Assembly: GCF_002575655.3 (NCBI RefSeq)
Contig: NC_053037.3
Location: 206,958,243-207,022,242, forward strand
DNA length: 64,000 nucleotides
DNA from: Aegilops tauschii subsp. strangulata
Lineage: Eukaryota; Streptophyta; Magnoliopsida; Poales; Poaceae
Direction: 5' to 3'
Shown here: positions 45,704-56,595 of the stretch, in pieces
Position numbering within the stretch: the stretch's first letter is position 1
Layout of the letters: each line of letters opens with the position of its first letter
Translations under genes and position numbers: made by a program
The notes under the pieces: model-generated
Databases searched by the model: none
Seen by the model: the letters and a program-made list of their open reading frames with translations, nothing else
What the model was told of the DNA's origin: nothing

Positions 45704-46218
45704 GGAGCCCCCGGGCCTGGCCACACATAAGCGCGACACGTTGTTGGGCCAGGCCCAAAACGGTGCGCGGGCAGGCGGGGCGGTTTTTACCGCGGTAAAA
45801 CTTTTCGCGCGCTGCGCTTCCCACGACCCGCGTTGAATGCGCGACGTGGAGGGGTGCGCGTCACGTGGGCGGCATGCGTGGGGCGGTTTCCGTGCGCATG
45901 CGTCATATCGTGGTAAAGAGCTGGCTCGCGCTTTCCCCATAAAAAGAGGGAGGCGTGGAGGCGCGGCTCATTTACTGCACGGGGCCTGGTTGCGGTCTTC
46001 AAGGCATCCACACCCCACAATCACGGGGTGGGGAGAGGTCGCTTCACCCGTCCCCTTGGTTCTGCATGTTCGCCACGCGTCCTCCATGCACTTGGGGTGG
46101 CGAGCGGTGGAGGCGGGAAACCGGGCCGTCGCTGGTTGGGCCAGCGGGTCAGTCTCGATTCCCTGTGCCCCCGGTGGCTGGATTGGCCAAGCGGGGCGGC
46201 CGAGCCCCGGTCCCGTCC
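45704..46218. other. 3' interior of the nested TAT element, upstream of the B3-like gene
   Basis: Next to the LTR the minus strand has GCCCGGGGGCTCC, a likely polypurine tract. The rest is GC-rich and holds the presumed upstream promoter of the plus-strand B3-like gene. Overlapping open frames here are frame shadows of GC-rich DNA. Confidence 0.5.
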
Positions 46219-46219
46219 C

Positions 46220-46228
46220 TTTATAAGG
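46220..46228 (+). promoter_or_regulatory. TATA box of the B3-like gene
   Basis: TTTATAAGG lies 77 bases before the ATG at 46305, in a GC-rich setting, at a spacing suited to a short 5' UTR. It faces opposite to the LTR promoter. Confidence 0.65.
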
Positions 46229-46304
46229 AGAGGGAAGGGGGATGGCATCCCGCACTCTTCTGTCATCTATCTCCTCCTGCTTCTGCTTCTTCCTTTCACC
46301 CACC

Positions 46305-46961
46305 ATGGAGAAGGGGAATCCCGGTCCCTCGATGGTGGCGGCGAGGGTCGCCGCTCGACAGCGCGTCCCTCCTCCTCCTGAGCCCGCGGTGGTGGAGCCA
46401 GCCGCGAGTGGAAGGGGGAGGGGGCGAGGCCGTGGGCGAGGCCGTGGCAGAGGTCATGGTGCTCGGGGAAGAGGAGGACGGGGCGGCGCGCCGGCCTCGC
46501 CCCCACCAATGATGCCTTTCCCGATGGAGGGCCATGTTGGAGACCAGCCCCGCGATTTCTTCATCAGGCTGCGCCGGCCTCCACATCACCGTCTTCGCCT
46601 TCCCGCCGCGTTTGCTCGGGAGATGGAGCGTGACCCGGCCCAGACCCTCAGATTGCACATGAGGGGCTCCGGGAATGGGGGCACGCGGGTCGACGTCGAC
46701 TTCCCGGCTCCTCGGGTCATGTACCTCCGCCGTGGATGGAAGACGTTCGCTCGCATCCACAGCCTGACGGCGGGGCTCGTCCTCTACTTCAAATTAATGG
46801 AGGACGGCCTGCTCTCCGTCAAGGTCTTCGGAGAGTTTGGAACTCGCCTAAAGTGCTGCATGGAGAGCTCCTCCGATGGAGACTCCGACGATGGAAGCTC
46901 TTCCTCGAGTGAGAGTGATGAGGAGGACAGCGGGGCAGATGACGGGGATGAGTCCGACTAG
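46305..46961 (+). CDS. B3-like DNA-binding protein, antisense cargo of the TAT element
   Basis: An intact 218-codon frame with start context CACCATGG, opposite in strand to gag-pol. Residues 1-34 are low-complexity. Residues 35-61 are an Arg-Gly repeat, a typical RNA- or protein-contact segment. Residues 84-185 resemble a plant B3 domain: DFFIRLRR, LRLPAAFAREME, VMYLRRGWKTFARIHSL, AGLVLYFKL, LLSVKVFG. Residues 187-218 form a Ser/Asp/Glu tail that could activate transcription. B3 domains bind DNA in plant transcription factors. No signal peptide or membrane segment is seen. It may regulate the element's own LTRs or host genes; both are inference. The domain call is from motif memory, without a profile search. 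Confidence 0.7.
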   Translation: MEKGNPGPSMVAARVAARQRVPPPPEPAVVEPAASGRGRGRGRGRGRGRGHGARGRGGRGGAPASPPPMMPFPMEGHVGDQPRDFFIRLRRPPHHRLRLPAAFAREMERDPAQTLRLHMRGSGNGGTRVDVDFPAPRVMYLRRGWKTFARIHSLTAGLVLYFKLMEDGLLSVKVFGEFGTRLKCCMESSSDGDSDDGSSSSSESDEEDSGADDGDESD

Positions 46962-48242
46962 GCGTCGGACGCCCCGCGCCTGGGCAGGTGCGATAACAGC
47001 AGCATCTGCACCTGGCCGCTCCTCCGACGGAGTTTTGCCGGGTGAGGGGCCAGCTCCTTGAACTTCTCGGGGCCGTCTCCTTGGGCGGCTGGTGTCGGGA
47101 GGCTATGGAAGAGGAAGAGGGCGGGCGACAAGGTCATCAACTCGGAGTACGCGGACACCGACGCCTTCGTCATGTGTCCGACGTCCTGCCGCCTCGTCTT
47201 CCAGCTCCTTTTCCCGGCACCGTCATCACAGGCCCACCCTTGGGTAGTCACCGCGGTATTCTTTTGCTGCTTTCCGCTGCTCGTAGCTCACCTAGGCGCC
47301 CCTTTTGCCCTTTCGCCTTCTTGACCTGCCTCCTGAGAAGAGGGACAAGAAAGGATCACGGGCATCTCATCTCTTTTTTAGTTTGTAAGCCTTCGGGCCT
47401 TCGTTAAATTTAGAACTTGTAATCCCCTTGCTCATGTTTTTCATTCCGTATGAACTGTACCTGCATGGGATGATTTTAATGAGAAAGGGATGTTTGCCGG
47501 GTTTTTCGTTCGCGAGTAGACCCCGCGACAAGGAGCGAATCCTTGTTACTATTTAAGATAAACGTTTTTTGCCCGGCAACAGGCCTTGCCGTCGCCCTCA
47601 CCTCGCTCGACCTTTCTCACGCTCTTGGCGGAGGCAGGGATGAAGTGGGCTTAGGCTCCTCGTTCTATCTCTTTGCCGCCGCGGCTACAATCCGGACCCA
47701 GGGGATAATCCTTAGGTATAGGAAAAAGGGGAGCACGGTAGCCTGGAGATAAAACGAGGTTTCACATGCCCCAGTTCCGTTCCGAAATGCATGACAGAGG
47801 ATGAAAGACTTATCTGGATCTGCAGCCCCCGGCAACCTTGTCTTGCCGCGGTTGGATCCTTGTACTTGCAGCCCCCGGCACTCTGGTTTGCCAAAGTCGA
47901 GACGCCGGTCCGTTCCCTTTCTTCCAAGTAGCTCAGCAGAAGTGCTCATGTGCCCTGCGAACCAAAGGAGAACAGAAAAGAATAGAGAGACGCGCACTCG
48001 ACCTCTAGGCTAGGGGTTAGTCGCCGCTAAGCACTATCAACCCTAACTAAGGAAGAGACTCGACCTAGCATGCATGCTATAACTTAGGGCGCCAGCGCTT
48101 CATTTATTTGTGCTCAGGGTCTGCGCCTGGCTTTGTACAAAGGGTTACATGCCTTGCCGGCAAGGCTTGTACAAAAGGTGGCTTGTTGGGGGGCCCGGCA
48201 AGCCGCGCCTTATGGGTAAAACTTGCGAAGATGCTCGATGTT
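46962..48242. other. 3' region between B3-like gene and integrase
   Basis: The plus strand just after the B3-like gene probably holds its 3' UTR, with AATGAGAAA near 47480 as a possible poly(A) signal region. A plus-strand stretch at about 47058-47200 (DKVINSEYADTDAFVM) looks coding-like but has no ATG. A repeated phrase, TGCAGCCCCCGGCA (47821 and 47868), lies nearer integrase. Nothing else is recognised. Confidence 0.4.
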
Positions 48243-49166
48243 CTAGGAGTTGCTCACTGGAACGGCATCTTCGGTCTCCAGGCGGACTGCGCCAGGCCTG
48301 GTGACTCGTATTACTCGATAAGGGCCTTCCCACTTCGGCGTAAACTTGTTGGAATTCTTGGCCGACTGAACGCACCGAAGAACAAGGTCGCCTTCCTCAA
48401 AGCTTCGGGCATGAACCTTGCGGCTATGGTAGCGGCGCAAGGCTTGCTGGTAGCGTGCTGCTCTCACAGCCGCCCCAAGACGATATTCCTCAAGGAGCGT
48501 TGCGTCATCTTGCCGCAACTGCTCTTGCTCAATCTCATCATAAGCGAGCACTCGAGGTGACCCGTATATGAGTTCCGTGGGGAGAACTACCTCCGCCCCA
48601 TATACTAGGGCGAAGGGTGTCTGACCAGTGGCTCGATTTGGCGTCGTCCTGATCGACCAAAGAACCACCGGCAACTCATCAATCCAGCGCCTTCCGCTCT
48701 TGTGCAGCATGTCAAAGGTCTTCGTTCTCAGGCCTCGCAACACTTCAGCATTCGCCCTCTCTGCTTGGCCGTTGCTCCGAGGGTGTGCCACGGAAGCAAA
48801 ACAGACCTTGCTGCCGAGGTCTTGAATGTACTGCATGATGGTGTGGCTTGTGAACTGCGTGCCGTTGTCGGTGATGACTCTGTTTGGCACACCAAAACGA
48901 CAGACTAGTCCCTTAAAGAACTTGACGGCCGACTGTGCTGTCACCTTCCTCACTGGTTCCACCTCTGGTCACTTTGTGAACTTGTCGATTGCGACATACA
49001 AGTACTCAAAGCCCCCGACAGCACAGGGGAAGGGGCCCAGTATGTCGAGCCCCCAGACTGAAAATGGCCAGGACAGAGGGATCGTTTGAAGGGCTTGAGC
49101 TGGTTGATGAAGCTTCTTTGAATGGAAATGACACGCTTCACACTTGGTTACTAGTGCCGTCGCATC
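48243..49166 (-). pseudogene. pol: Integrase core and C-terminal part (TAT element)
   Basis: The open part starts at 48962. The first catalytic region, YLYVAIDKFTK, is followed by a TGA near 48970 where Trp is expected, then PEVEPVRKVTAQ in the same frame. The second Asp lies in VITDNGTQFTS and the Glu in RSNGQAERANAEV. The C-terminal part includes NRATGQTPFALVYGAE, FEEGDLVLR and PKWEGPYRV. It ends at 48243. One nonsense codon, probably TGG to TGA, breaks it. Confidence 0.88.
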
Positions 49167-50000
49167 CTAGAGGGCGGCGGGCCAGAAGAAACCTTGCCGG
49201 AACGCCTTCCCGGCAAGGGCCCTCGACCCTATGTGGGAGCCACATATGCCTCCATGTATCTCTGCCAACAGCTCCAGTCCTTCCTCCCGGGGGATGCACT
49301 TCAATTTCACACCGTTTGGCCTTCTCCTGTACAGGACGTCATTAACGAACTGGTACAGGGCAGACCGGCGGGCTACTTTTTCCGCTTCTTCCTGCTCCTC
49401 AGGAAGTTCCCCTGTTTGGAGGAATCGGACAGTATGCTGCACCCACGCCGGAGCCAGGGGCTCGACGGCAAGGACCAAAGGCATTTCCTCTGCCATGGGA
49501 GCGGCTGTCTCCACGGCCAAGGCTTGACACCCTGCCGGAGCTAGTTTCCCTTTGGTAGGCTCAGCGTCCACGGCAGCATCCTTGCCGGCAGTACCAGGGG
49601 GATCGGTAGGAAAGTACTCGCCGGGACCTGACTTCCTTCGCTTGTTCCACCCCGTTGATGGTTCGACGGATGGCTGAGTTAACCGGAGCAAAAAGATACC
49701 TGGTTCCACAGGTAGCTTGAATGCAGCGCGCTTCGACAGGTAATCGGCCATGTCGTTCTCCGCTCGGGGAACATGCTCCGCTTGGATACCGTCAAAGCGC
49801 TTCTCCAGCTTCCTCACTTCATCTACGTAGGCCTCCATCAATGGGCTCTGGTAATCCTTGTTGACTTGTCTGACGACAAGTTGCGAGTCACCCCTGACGA
49901 TGAGCTTCTTCACCCCGATGTCCGCCGCAATCCTGAGACCGGCAAGCAGCCCCTCGTACTCAGTAGTGTTGTTTGTGGACATCTCCCTGGGAAAGTGCAT
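49167..50000 (-). pseudogene. pol: Second RNase H and integrase zinc-binding start
   Basis: It follows a TAG at 50001 in the same frame. NNTTEYEGLLAGLRIAADIG and VRGDSQLVVRQVN belong to the extra, archaeal-type RNase H that characterises TAT elements. After a linker rich in Ala/Pro/Glu comes YQFVNDVLYRR and the His-containing AEIHGGICGSHIGSRALAGK of integrase. A stop ends it at 49167 after FFWPAAL. Confidence 0.85.
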
Positions 50001-51560
50001 CTAGATCACGTACTTGAGGTGCTGTCCGGTGGGTGCGACAAGCAGCACACTGGCACCGGCGCCTTGCAGCGAGAAGGCCCCATCAAAGTACATGATCCAG
50101 TCGCGATCCGCTTCTTTGTCGGGGAGAGCGGTCTCTTGGATTTCTTCGTCAGGTGCTGAGGTCCATTCTGCAATGAACTCCACCAAAATTCTGCTCTGGA
50201 TGGTTGAGGTACTTTCAAACTTCAACCCAAAGCTCGACAACTCCAAGGCCCATTCCACAATCCTTCCGGTTGCATCTGGGTTGTGCAGTATCCGTTGTAG
50301 CAGGAGCCGGGTGACGACAGCGATCTCGTGGGCTTGGAAGTAATGACGCAGCTTCCTCGAGGCCATAAGGAGGCCGAAGAGCAATTTCTGCACACCGGAG
50401 TACCTCGACCTATCCCCCTGCAAGAGGGAGCTGACAAAGTAAACCGGGTGCTGCATCATCTTCTTCTTCTGCACCACTTCGCTTGACTGTGCGGGTGTTG
50501 CCCCGACGGCGTCAGACTCTGCCAAGGACCTTGCCTTGCCAGCACCAGGTCCTGTCGGGGGAATCTTTGGCTCGCCGTCCGCTGGTTCTGCCATCGCCAT
50601 TGCCTCCTCATCGACCTCCCTTTGGGCCACCAGTGCGACGCTGACCACTTGATTCGTTGCCGCTAGGTACAGCAGCAACGGTTCTTGTGGCTTAGGCACA
50701 ACCAGTATTAGCATGAAGGAAATGTATTTCTTCAGATCCTGCAACGTCGCCTCGGCTTCTGGGGTCCACTCCATCGGGCCTGCCTTCTTCAAGATCTTGA
50801 AGAAGGGAAGGGCGCGCTCGGCGGACTTGGAGATGAATCGGCTCATGGCGGCGATGCAGCCGGTGAACCGACGCACATCCTTGATTCGCTTGGGCGCCTC
50901 AATCTGTTCAATAGCCTTGATTTTGTCTGGGTTTGCCTCGATCCCGCGTTGCGACACAAAGAATCCGAGAAGCTTGCCGGATGGAACGCCGAAGACACAC
51001 TTCTCAGGATTCAGCTTAAGGTTGATCTTGCGCAGGTTGGCAAATGCCTCTTCCAGATCTTGCACAGGAGTTGCCCCGTCCTTGGTTTTGACCACTATGT
51101 CATCCATGTATGCCTCCATATTTTTATGGAGCTGGGGTTCAAAACCAATTTGGACTGCTCTTGCAACCGTCGAGCCAGCACTCTTTAACCTGAAAGGCAT
51201 CCGTAAAAAGCAATACGTACCACATGGGGTGATGAATGCTGTCTTCTCTTCATCTTCTCTCGCCATGAAGATTTTGTGGTAGCCCGAGTAGGCGTCGAGG
51301 AATGACAACAGATCACACCCGGCCATGGAGTCGACATTCTGGTCGATCCGCGGCAACGGGAAGGGGTCTTTACGACAAGCCTTATTGATGTCTGTGTAGT
51401 CAATACACAGCCTCCACTTCCCATTTGCCTTGCGCACCACTACCGGATTGGCCAACCATGTCGGATGGAGCACTCCTCTCACCAAACCCGCTGCTTCCAA
51501 CTTCCTGATCTCCTATGTGATGAACTCCTGCCTCTCCAGAGCCTGCTTTCTGACCTTCTG
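50001..51560 (-). pseudogene. pol: Reverse transcriptase and first RNase H (TAT element)
   Basis: From the solo LTR inward: GLVRGVLHPTWLANPVVVRK, LCIDYTDINKACRKDPFPLP, LLSFLDAYSGYHKI, and the catalytic box as MEAYMDDIVVK with both aspartates. RNase H follows as LYLAATNQVVSVALVAQRE, HPVYFVSSLLQG and WALELSSFGLKFE; then the start of the second RNase H (WIMYFDGAFSLQGAGASV). TAG at 50001 ends the frame, in frame with the next part. A TMD-type reading at SAGSTVARAVQ suggests drift (the usual Asn-Ala-Gly is Ser-Ala-Gly here). Confidence 0.9.
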
Positions 51561-54500
51561 TGTAACACCCCGCATGTAACTTGCCATATTTGTAACTCCG
51601 ACTCTTGCCATTTTCGGCTATGTGATATGTTTTTCCCTCCGTTGTCGGGTTTTGTCTTTCATTTTGTATTTTGTCATGTCATGCATTTACATATCATGTC
51701 TTCATATGCATTGCATTCGCATACGTGTTCGTCTCATGCATCCGAGCATTTTCCCCGTTGTCCGTTTTCCAATCCGGCGCTCCTATCTCCTCCGGTGCAC
51801 CCCTCTTGTTTTCTTTCGTGTGCGTGTGTCAAACTTTCTCGAAATGGACCGAGGCTTGTCAAGTGGTCTTAATATACCACCCGGAGACTACCGGTCAAGT
51901 TTCGTTCCATTCGGAGGTCGTTTGGTACTCCATCGGTTAACCGGGCATCCGCAAAGTCCATTTGAGTGTCCAGCAAAAACCCCTTCTAAAATCAGCCCAA
52001 AACCCACCAAACTCTCGTCCATGCTCTAGGTCGTTCGATCATGATCGTGTGGGCGAAAACCGCACCTCATTTGGAGTCTCCTAGCTCCCTCTACCTATTT
52101 ATAAGTGGGCATCCCGAAAAACGAAATCTCAGACGAAACCCTAAGTTTTTCCCTCCGCGCCGCCGGACGCGTCCGCCGTCGGCCGGACACGTCCGCCGTC
52201 GGCCGGACACGTCCGCCGCCGCAACCGACGAATCGCGGCGCGCCACGTCGCCCCGCCGCCGCGCCTACGCCGGCCCCCGCCGCCCCGCCGGCGACTGCCG
52301 CCTCCGGCGCCCTCCTCCGCCGCCGGCGCCCTCGCCGCGCTGGGCCCCGCCGGCCCTGCCTCGCCGTCGTCGGCCGGAGTCCCGAGCGCCACCGGGAGCC
52401 CCGATCTGGATCCGTTCGGTAGCCTCCCGTTGACTTTCTCGTCCTCGTTATTTCTTCCAAGTCCCAGAATTTTATCCGCATGTGCTCTTGTTCCCGATGC
52501 AGTACCTTCTTTCATGTAGCTCCAATTCGCACGTATAATATGTCAAATTGTTCGCCTCGTGATGCTCTTCATTTTGTTCAATTGCACCATGTTCATTAGA
52601 GGTCATCTTGATGCCCAAATCTTCGTTGGAAGAGGGCTAGTTGCTGTTATTCTCTGGTTCTTGTCAGAACTTGGAGATTTGTCATTTTTGTATCATTTAT
52701 TCTGTGCATCTTTTGAGCATGAGCTCTACATGTGTTTTAAAGCATGACATGCCATATTTCCAGTGGTTTAGTCCATGTATTTTTGTGATCTCTGTGGTGA
52801 CTAGCACAAGCATGCAAAGTAGGCCCCGTAATATTTCTGATTTCAGGGACTTCGTGATTTCTCTGTCTTTGTCTGCTGTAATTTTGTTGCCATGTAAACT
52901 TGATGCTACAGAGAGATCCATGCATATTTTGGAGATGTTAAGTAAGGATAATTTGTAGCTATAGTTGTAATTGATCCATTAATGCAATTGTTTGAAATTT
53001 TAGAGTACCATAGGATGACTCAATCTTGCTCTACTTTTGCTATAAAATATTTCTGGCAGATTCTTAACATGATATGCATTTTTGCCAAGCTTATTGTAGT
53101 TGATCCATACATGCTATGCAATTGTTCTTGCCATGGATAGCTCCATAAACATGCGATCTTGCTGTAGGTATGCTTGGTTTGTCATGAATTGCTCTGTAGT
53201 GAGTGCATCAAGCTCACAAAGAGGCCTACATATTAATATTTCTGCCATGCTCTGTTTTCTGCTAAGTCTGGAACCTGATAACGGAACTTGCTATGTTTAC
53301 ATGCTTTCCATCATATCTTTCTGTCCTTTTTGGCTTATGGTCAGTAAGGGACTTTTATCATGTGCATTTAGTAGAACACTACCATGCCTTGTTTTTCTAT
53401 GTTAAGTTCCGGTAGCGTGTTGATTTCGTGCTCTGAACACTGCTACCTGATGATGATTTCTGCCATGTCCAGTTTTTCACCAAGTCTGTGAACCTGTAAT
53501 CTTTTGCACTTTTGCCATGCTTGTTTGAGCTTGATATGTTGTGAACTAGCCATAGCTCAGTGTTCATATTTTGTCAAGAATCTCCTGTAGTTTACTGCCA
53601 TGTGCTTTTTTGCTATGTTGGGGTGCTGTAGCATTGTTACTTGTTGTATTTTAAGTGCTATCTTGCTGTATATCGCAGATTAGTGTCATTCTTGTTTTGC
53701 TTGCCATTTGCAAACCGTGCATCCGATTCCGGTGATCTTTATATCGATTTCGACCGAAATCATCTCATCTTTCCAGTGGCATGCTTGGTTTGCCATGTTA
53801 CTGCCATGTTCATCTTTTTCCTTCCGGAGCACGCATATGCATCGCATATCATATCTCGCATATCATACATGTTTTGCATCATGTTGCTTGCGCATTTCTC
53901 GTTGTTGATTGTGGTTCCGTTTGTTTGTGTTCTTGTCTTGGGTAGAGCCGGGAGACAAGTTCATGAACGAGGAACCTGTCGTGTACGCTTACGAGGATCA
54001 AGCTTTCGACAACTCTGATAATCTTGCAGGCAAGATGACCACCCCTCGAAATCACTTCTATCTTTGCTATGCTAGTTGTTCGCTCTATTGCCATGCTCCG
54101 CTACCTAGCACTTGCTATATCATGTCTCCCATTTTAGCCATGTCAGCTCTAACCATCTTTTCCTAGCAAACCGTTGTTTGGCTATGTTACCGCTTTTGCT
54201 CAGCCCCTCTTATAGCGTTGCTAGTTGCAGGTGAAGTTGAAGTTTGTTCCATGTCGGAACATGGATATGTTGGGATATCACAATATATCTTATTTAATTA
54301 ATGCATCTATATATTTTGGTAAAGGGTGGAAGGCTCGGCCTTATGCCTGGTGTTTTGTTCCACTCTTGCCGCCCTAGTTACTGTTATACCGGGATTATGT
54401 TCCTTGAGTTTGCGTTCCTTACGCGGTCGGGTGATTTATGGGACTCCCTTGACAGTTCGCCTTGAATAAAACTCCTCCAGCAAGGCCCAACCTTGGTTTT

Positions 54501-55648
54501 ACCATTTGCGACCTATACCTTTTCCCCCGGGTTTTCTAGAGCCCGAGGGTCATCTTTATTTTAAACCCCCGGGCCAGTGTTCCTCTGAGTGCTGGTCCAA
54601 ACTAGAGCCACTTGCAGCGCCACCTTGGGGAAACTCAAGGATTGGTGTTAGCTGTACGTAGTGTTCATCCGGTGTGCCCTGAGAACGAGATATGTGCAGC
54701 TCCTATCGGGATTTGTCGGCACATTCGGGCGGCTTTGCTGGTCTTGTTTTACCATTGTCGAGATGTCTTGTAAATCGGGATTCCGAGACTGATCGGATCT
54801 TTCCGGGAGAAGGTTTATCCTTCGTTGACCGTGAGAGCTTATGATGGGCTAAGTTGGGACACCCCTGCAGGGTATTATCTTTCGAAAGCCGTGCCCGCGG
54901 TTATGAGGCAGATGGGAATTTGTTAATGACCGGTTGTAGATAACTTGTCACTTGACCCAATTAAAATACACCAAGTGCGTGTGTAGCCGTGATGGTCTCT
55001 TCTCGCAGAGTCCGGGAAGTGAACACGGTCTGTGTTATGTATGACGTAAGTAGGTGTTCATGACCTCTTCTTGGTCATTGCTAGATGACGTCCGTTCCTT
55101 TGCTTCTCTTCTCGCTCTCATTTGCGCAAGTTAGCCACCATATATGCTTTTGCCGCTGCAGCTCCACCTCTTTGCACCATTTCCCCCTTTAAGCTTAAAT
55201 AGTCTTGATCTCGCGGGTGTGAGATTGCTGGGTCCCCGTGACTCACAGATTCTACAAAAACAGTTGCAGGTGCCGACGATGCCAGTGCAGATGATGGCGT
55301 CGATCTCAAGTGGGAGTTCGACGAGGAACGTGGTCGTTACTATGTGTCTTTTCCTGATGATCAGTAGTGGAGCCCAGTTGGGACGATCGGGGATCTAGCA
55401 TTTGGGGTTGTCTTATTTTCTTCTGGATTTTGACCGTAGTCGGTCTATATGATTGTATTTTGGATGATGTATGAATGATATTTATGTATTGTGTGAAGTG
55501 GCGATTGTAAGCCAACTCTTTATCCCATTCTTGTTCATTACATGGGATTGTGTGAAGATGACCCTTCTTGCGACAAAACCACTATGCGGTTATGCCTCTA
55601 AGTCGTGCCTCGACACGTGGGAGATATAGCCGCATCGTGGGCGTTACA
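51561..55648 (+). mobile_element. 4.1-kb solo LTR, Tekay-like, inside the TAT pol
   Basis: It is bounded by TGTAACACCCC and GGGCGTTACA with the duplication TTCTG (51556-51560, 55649-55653). Its single-unit structure and lack of any pol or gag frame indicate a solo LTR. A TATA box, TATTTATAAG at 52096-52105, gives plus orientation. Three 20-bp units of CCGGACACGTCCGCCGTC-like sequence lie at 52161-52220. A CCCCTGCAGGG box near 54862 and AAAGCCGTGCCCGCGG match the core of the 4.2-kb LTRs at 2429 and 23092, so it is probably another Tekay family. Confidence 0.88.
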
Positions 55649-56595
55649 TTCTGCTTGACGGGCCGTGCATGAGGACAGACAGCTAGGTGGTGCTCAATCA
55701 CCTCCCTGGGAACACCGGGGATGTCAGATGCTTGCCATGCAAGCACGTCGACATTCGCCCGTAGGAAGGTGATGAGCGCGCCTTCCTATTTGCTGTCGAG
55801 GGTGGAGCCTATGATGAAAGCCCCTCCCATGCCATCCTCTCTGACGGACACCTTCTTGGTCTACGGTGGCTCAGCTCTGGATTTCTTGCTCTTGCCGGTA
55901 GAGCTCTCTGGCACGTCCTCGACGGTCGCACAACACTCCGAGGAGGTGCGCTTGCCGGAGTGGGTGCAAGAGGTCTTGCCGGGCTTCTTCTTCCCTCCCG
56001 GTGCTTCAGCGGCAGGAGCAAGTACCTTGGCGGTAGCTGCTGCAACTGCTTCCCGGTAGAGTTGGTCGCCACAAATCAGCGCGTCCTTCTTATCGAAGGG
56101 GACGGAGATGATAGTCAACGGCCCGGGCATCTTTAGCATGTTGTAGGCGTAGTGCGACGCCGCCATGAACTTGGCTAGTGTCGGGCAGCCGAGGATCCCG
56201 TTGTAGGGCAAGGGGATCTCGGCCACGTCGAAGACGATCCTCTCCGTCCTGTGGTTCAACTCCTCTCCAAACGTCACGGGCAGCGTGACCTTCCCCTTCG
56301 GCTGGCTCCTCCCCGGATTGACCCCTTGAAACGTGCCCGTTTCCTCAAGGTCTCCATCAGGGATTTGCAGCCTTTTGATCACGACGGGTGAGATCAAGTT
56401 CAGGCCGGCCCCGCCGTCAACCAACATCTTGTTCACCTTGAGGTTGCGTATCGTTGGGGAGACCAACAACGGCAAACACCCGACCGCGGTTGTGCGGTCA
56501 GGGTGGTCCTCGGCGTCAAAGATGAGGGGCATGCTTGACCACTTCAGCGGCTTCTGAGCGTCGAACGACGGCTCCGCTGCTGTAATCTCACGCAC
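55649..56595 (-). pseudogene. Protease and protease-RT linker (TAT element)
   Basis: The frame at 56595-55861 has PLIFDAEDHPD, the protease signature KMLVDGGAGLNLISPVV (Asp-Gly-Gly), YNGILGCPTLAKFMA and a Lys-rich tail. After a stop at 55861 the frame continues toward the solo LTR with FIIGSTLDSK, TAG (55786), EGALITFLRANVDVLAWQ and SDIPGVPREVIEHHLAV, the normal linker before RT. The solo LTR interrupts soon after ARPVKQ. Confidence 0.88.

Noticed and set aside
45955..46512. A 185-codon plus-strand frame overlapping the B3-like gene start
   Set aside because: It overlaps the B3-like frame in another phase and lacks motifs; the ATG at 46305 has the better context and the domain.
52041..52515. 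GC-rich open frames on both strands in the solo LTR
   Set aside because: They coincide with a 20-bp minisatellite and GC-rich leader sequence; no conserved residues.
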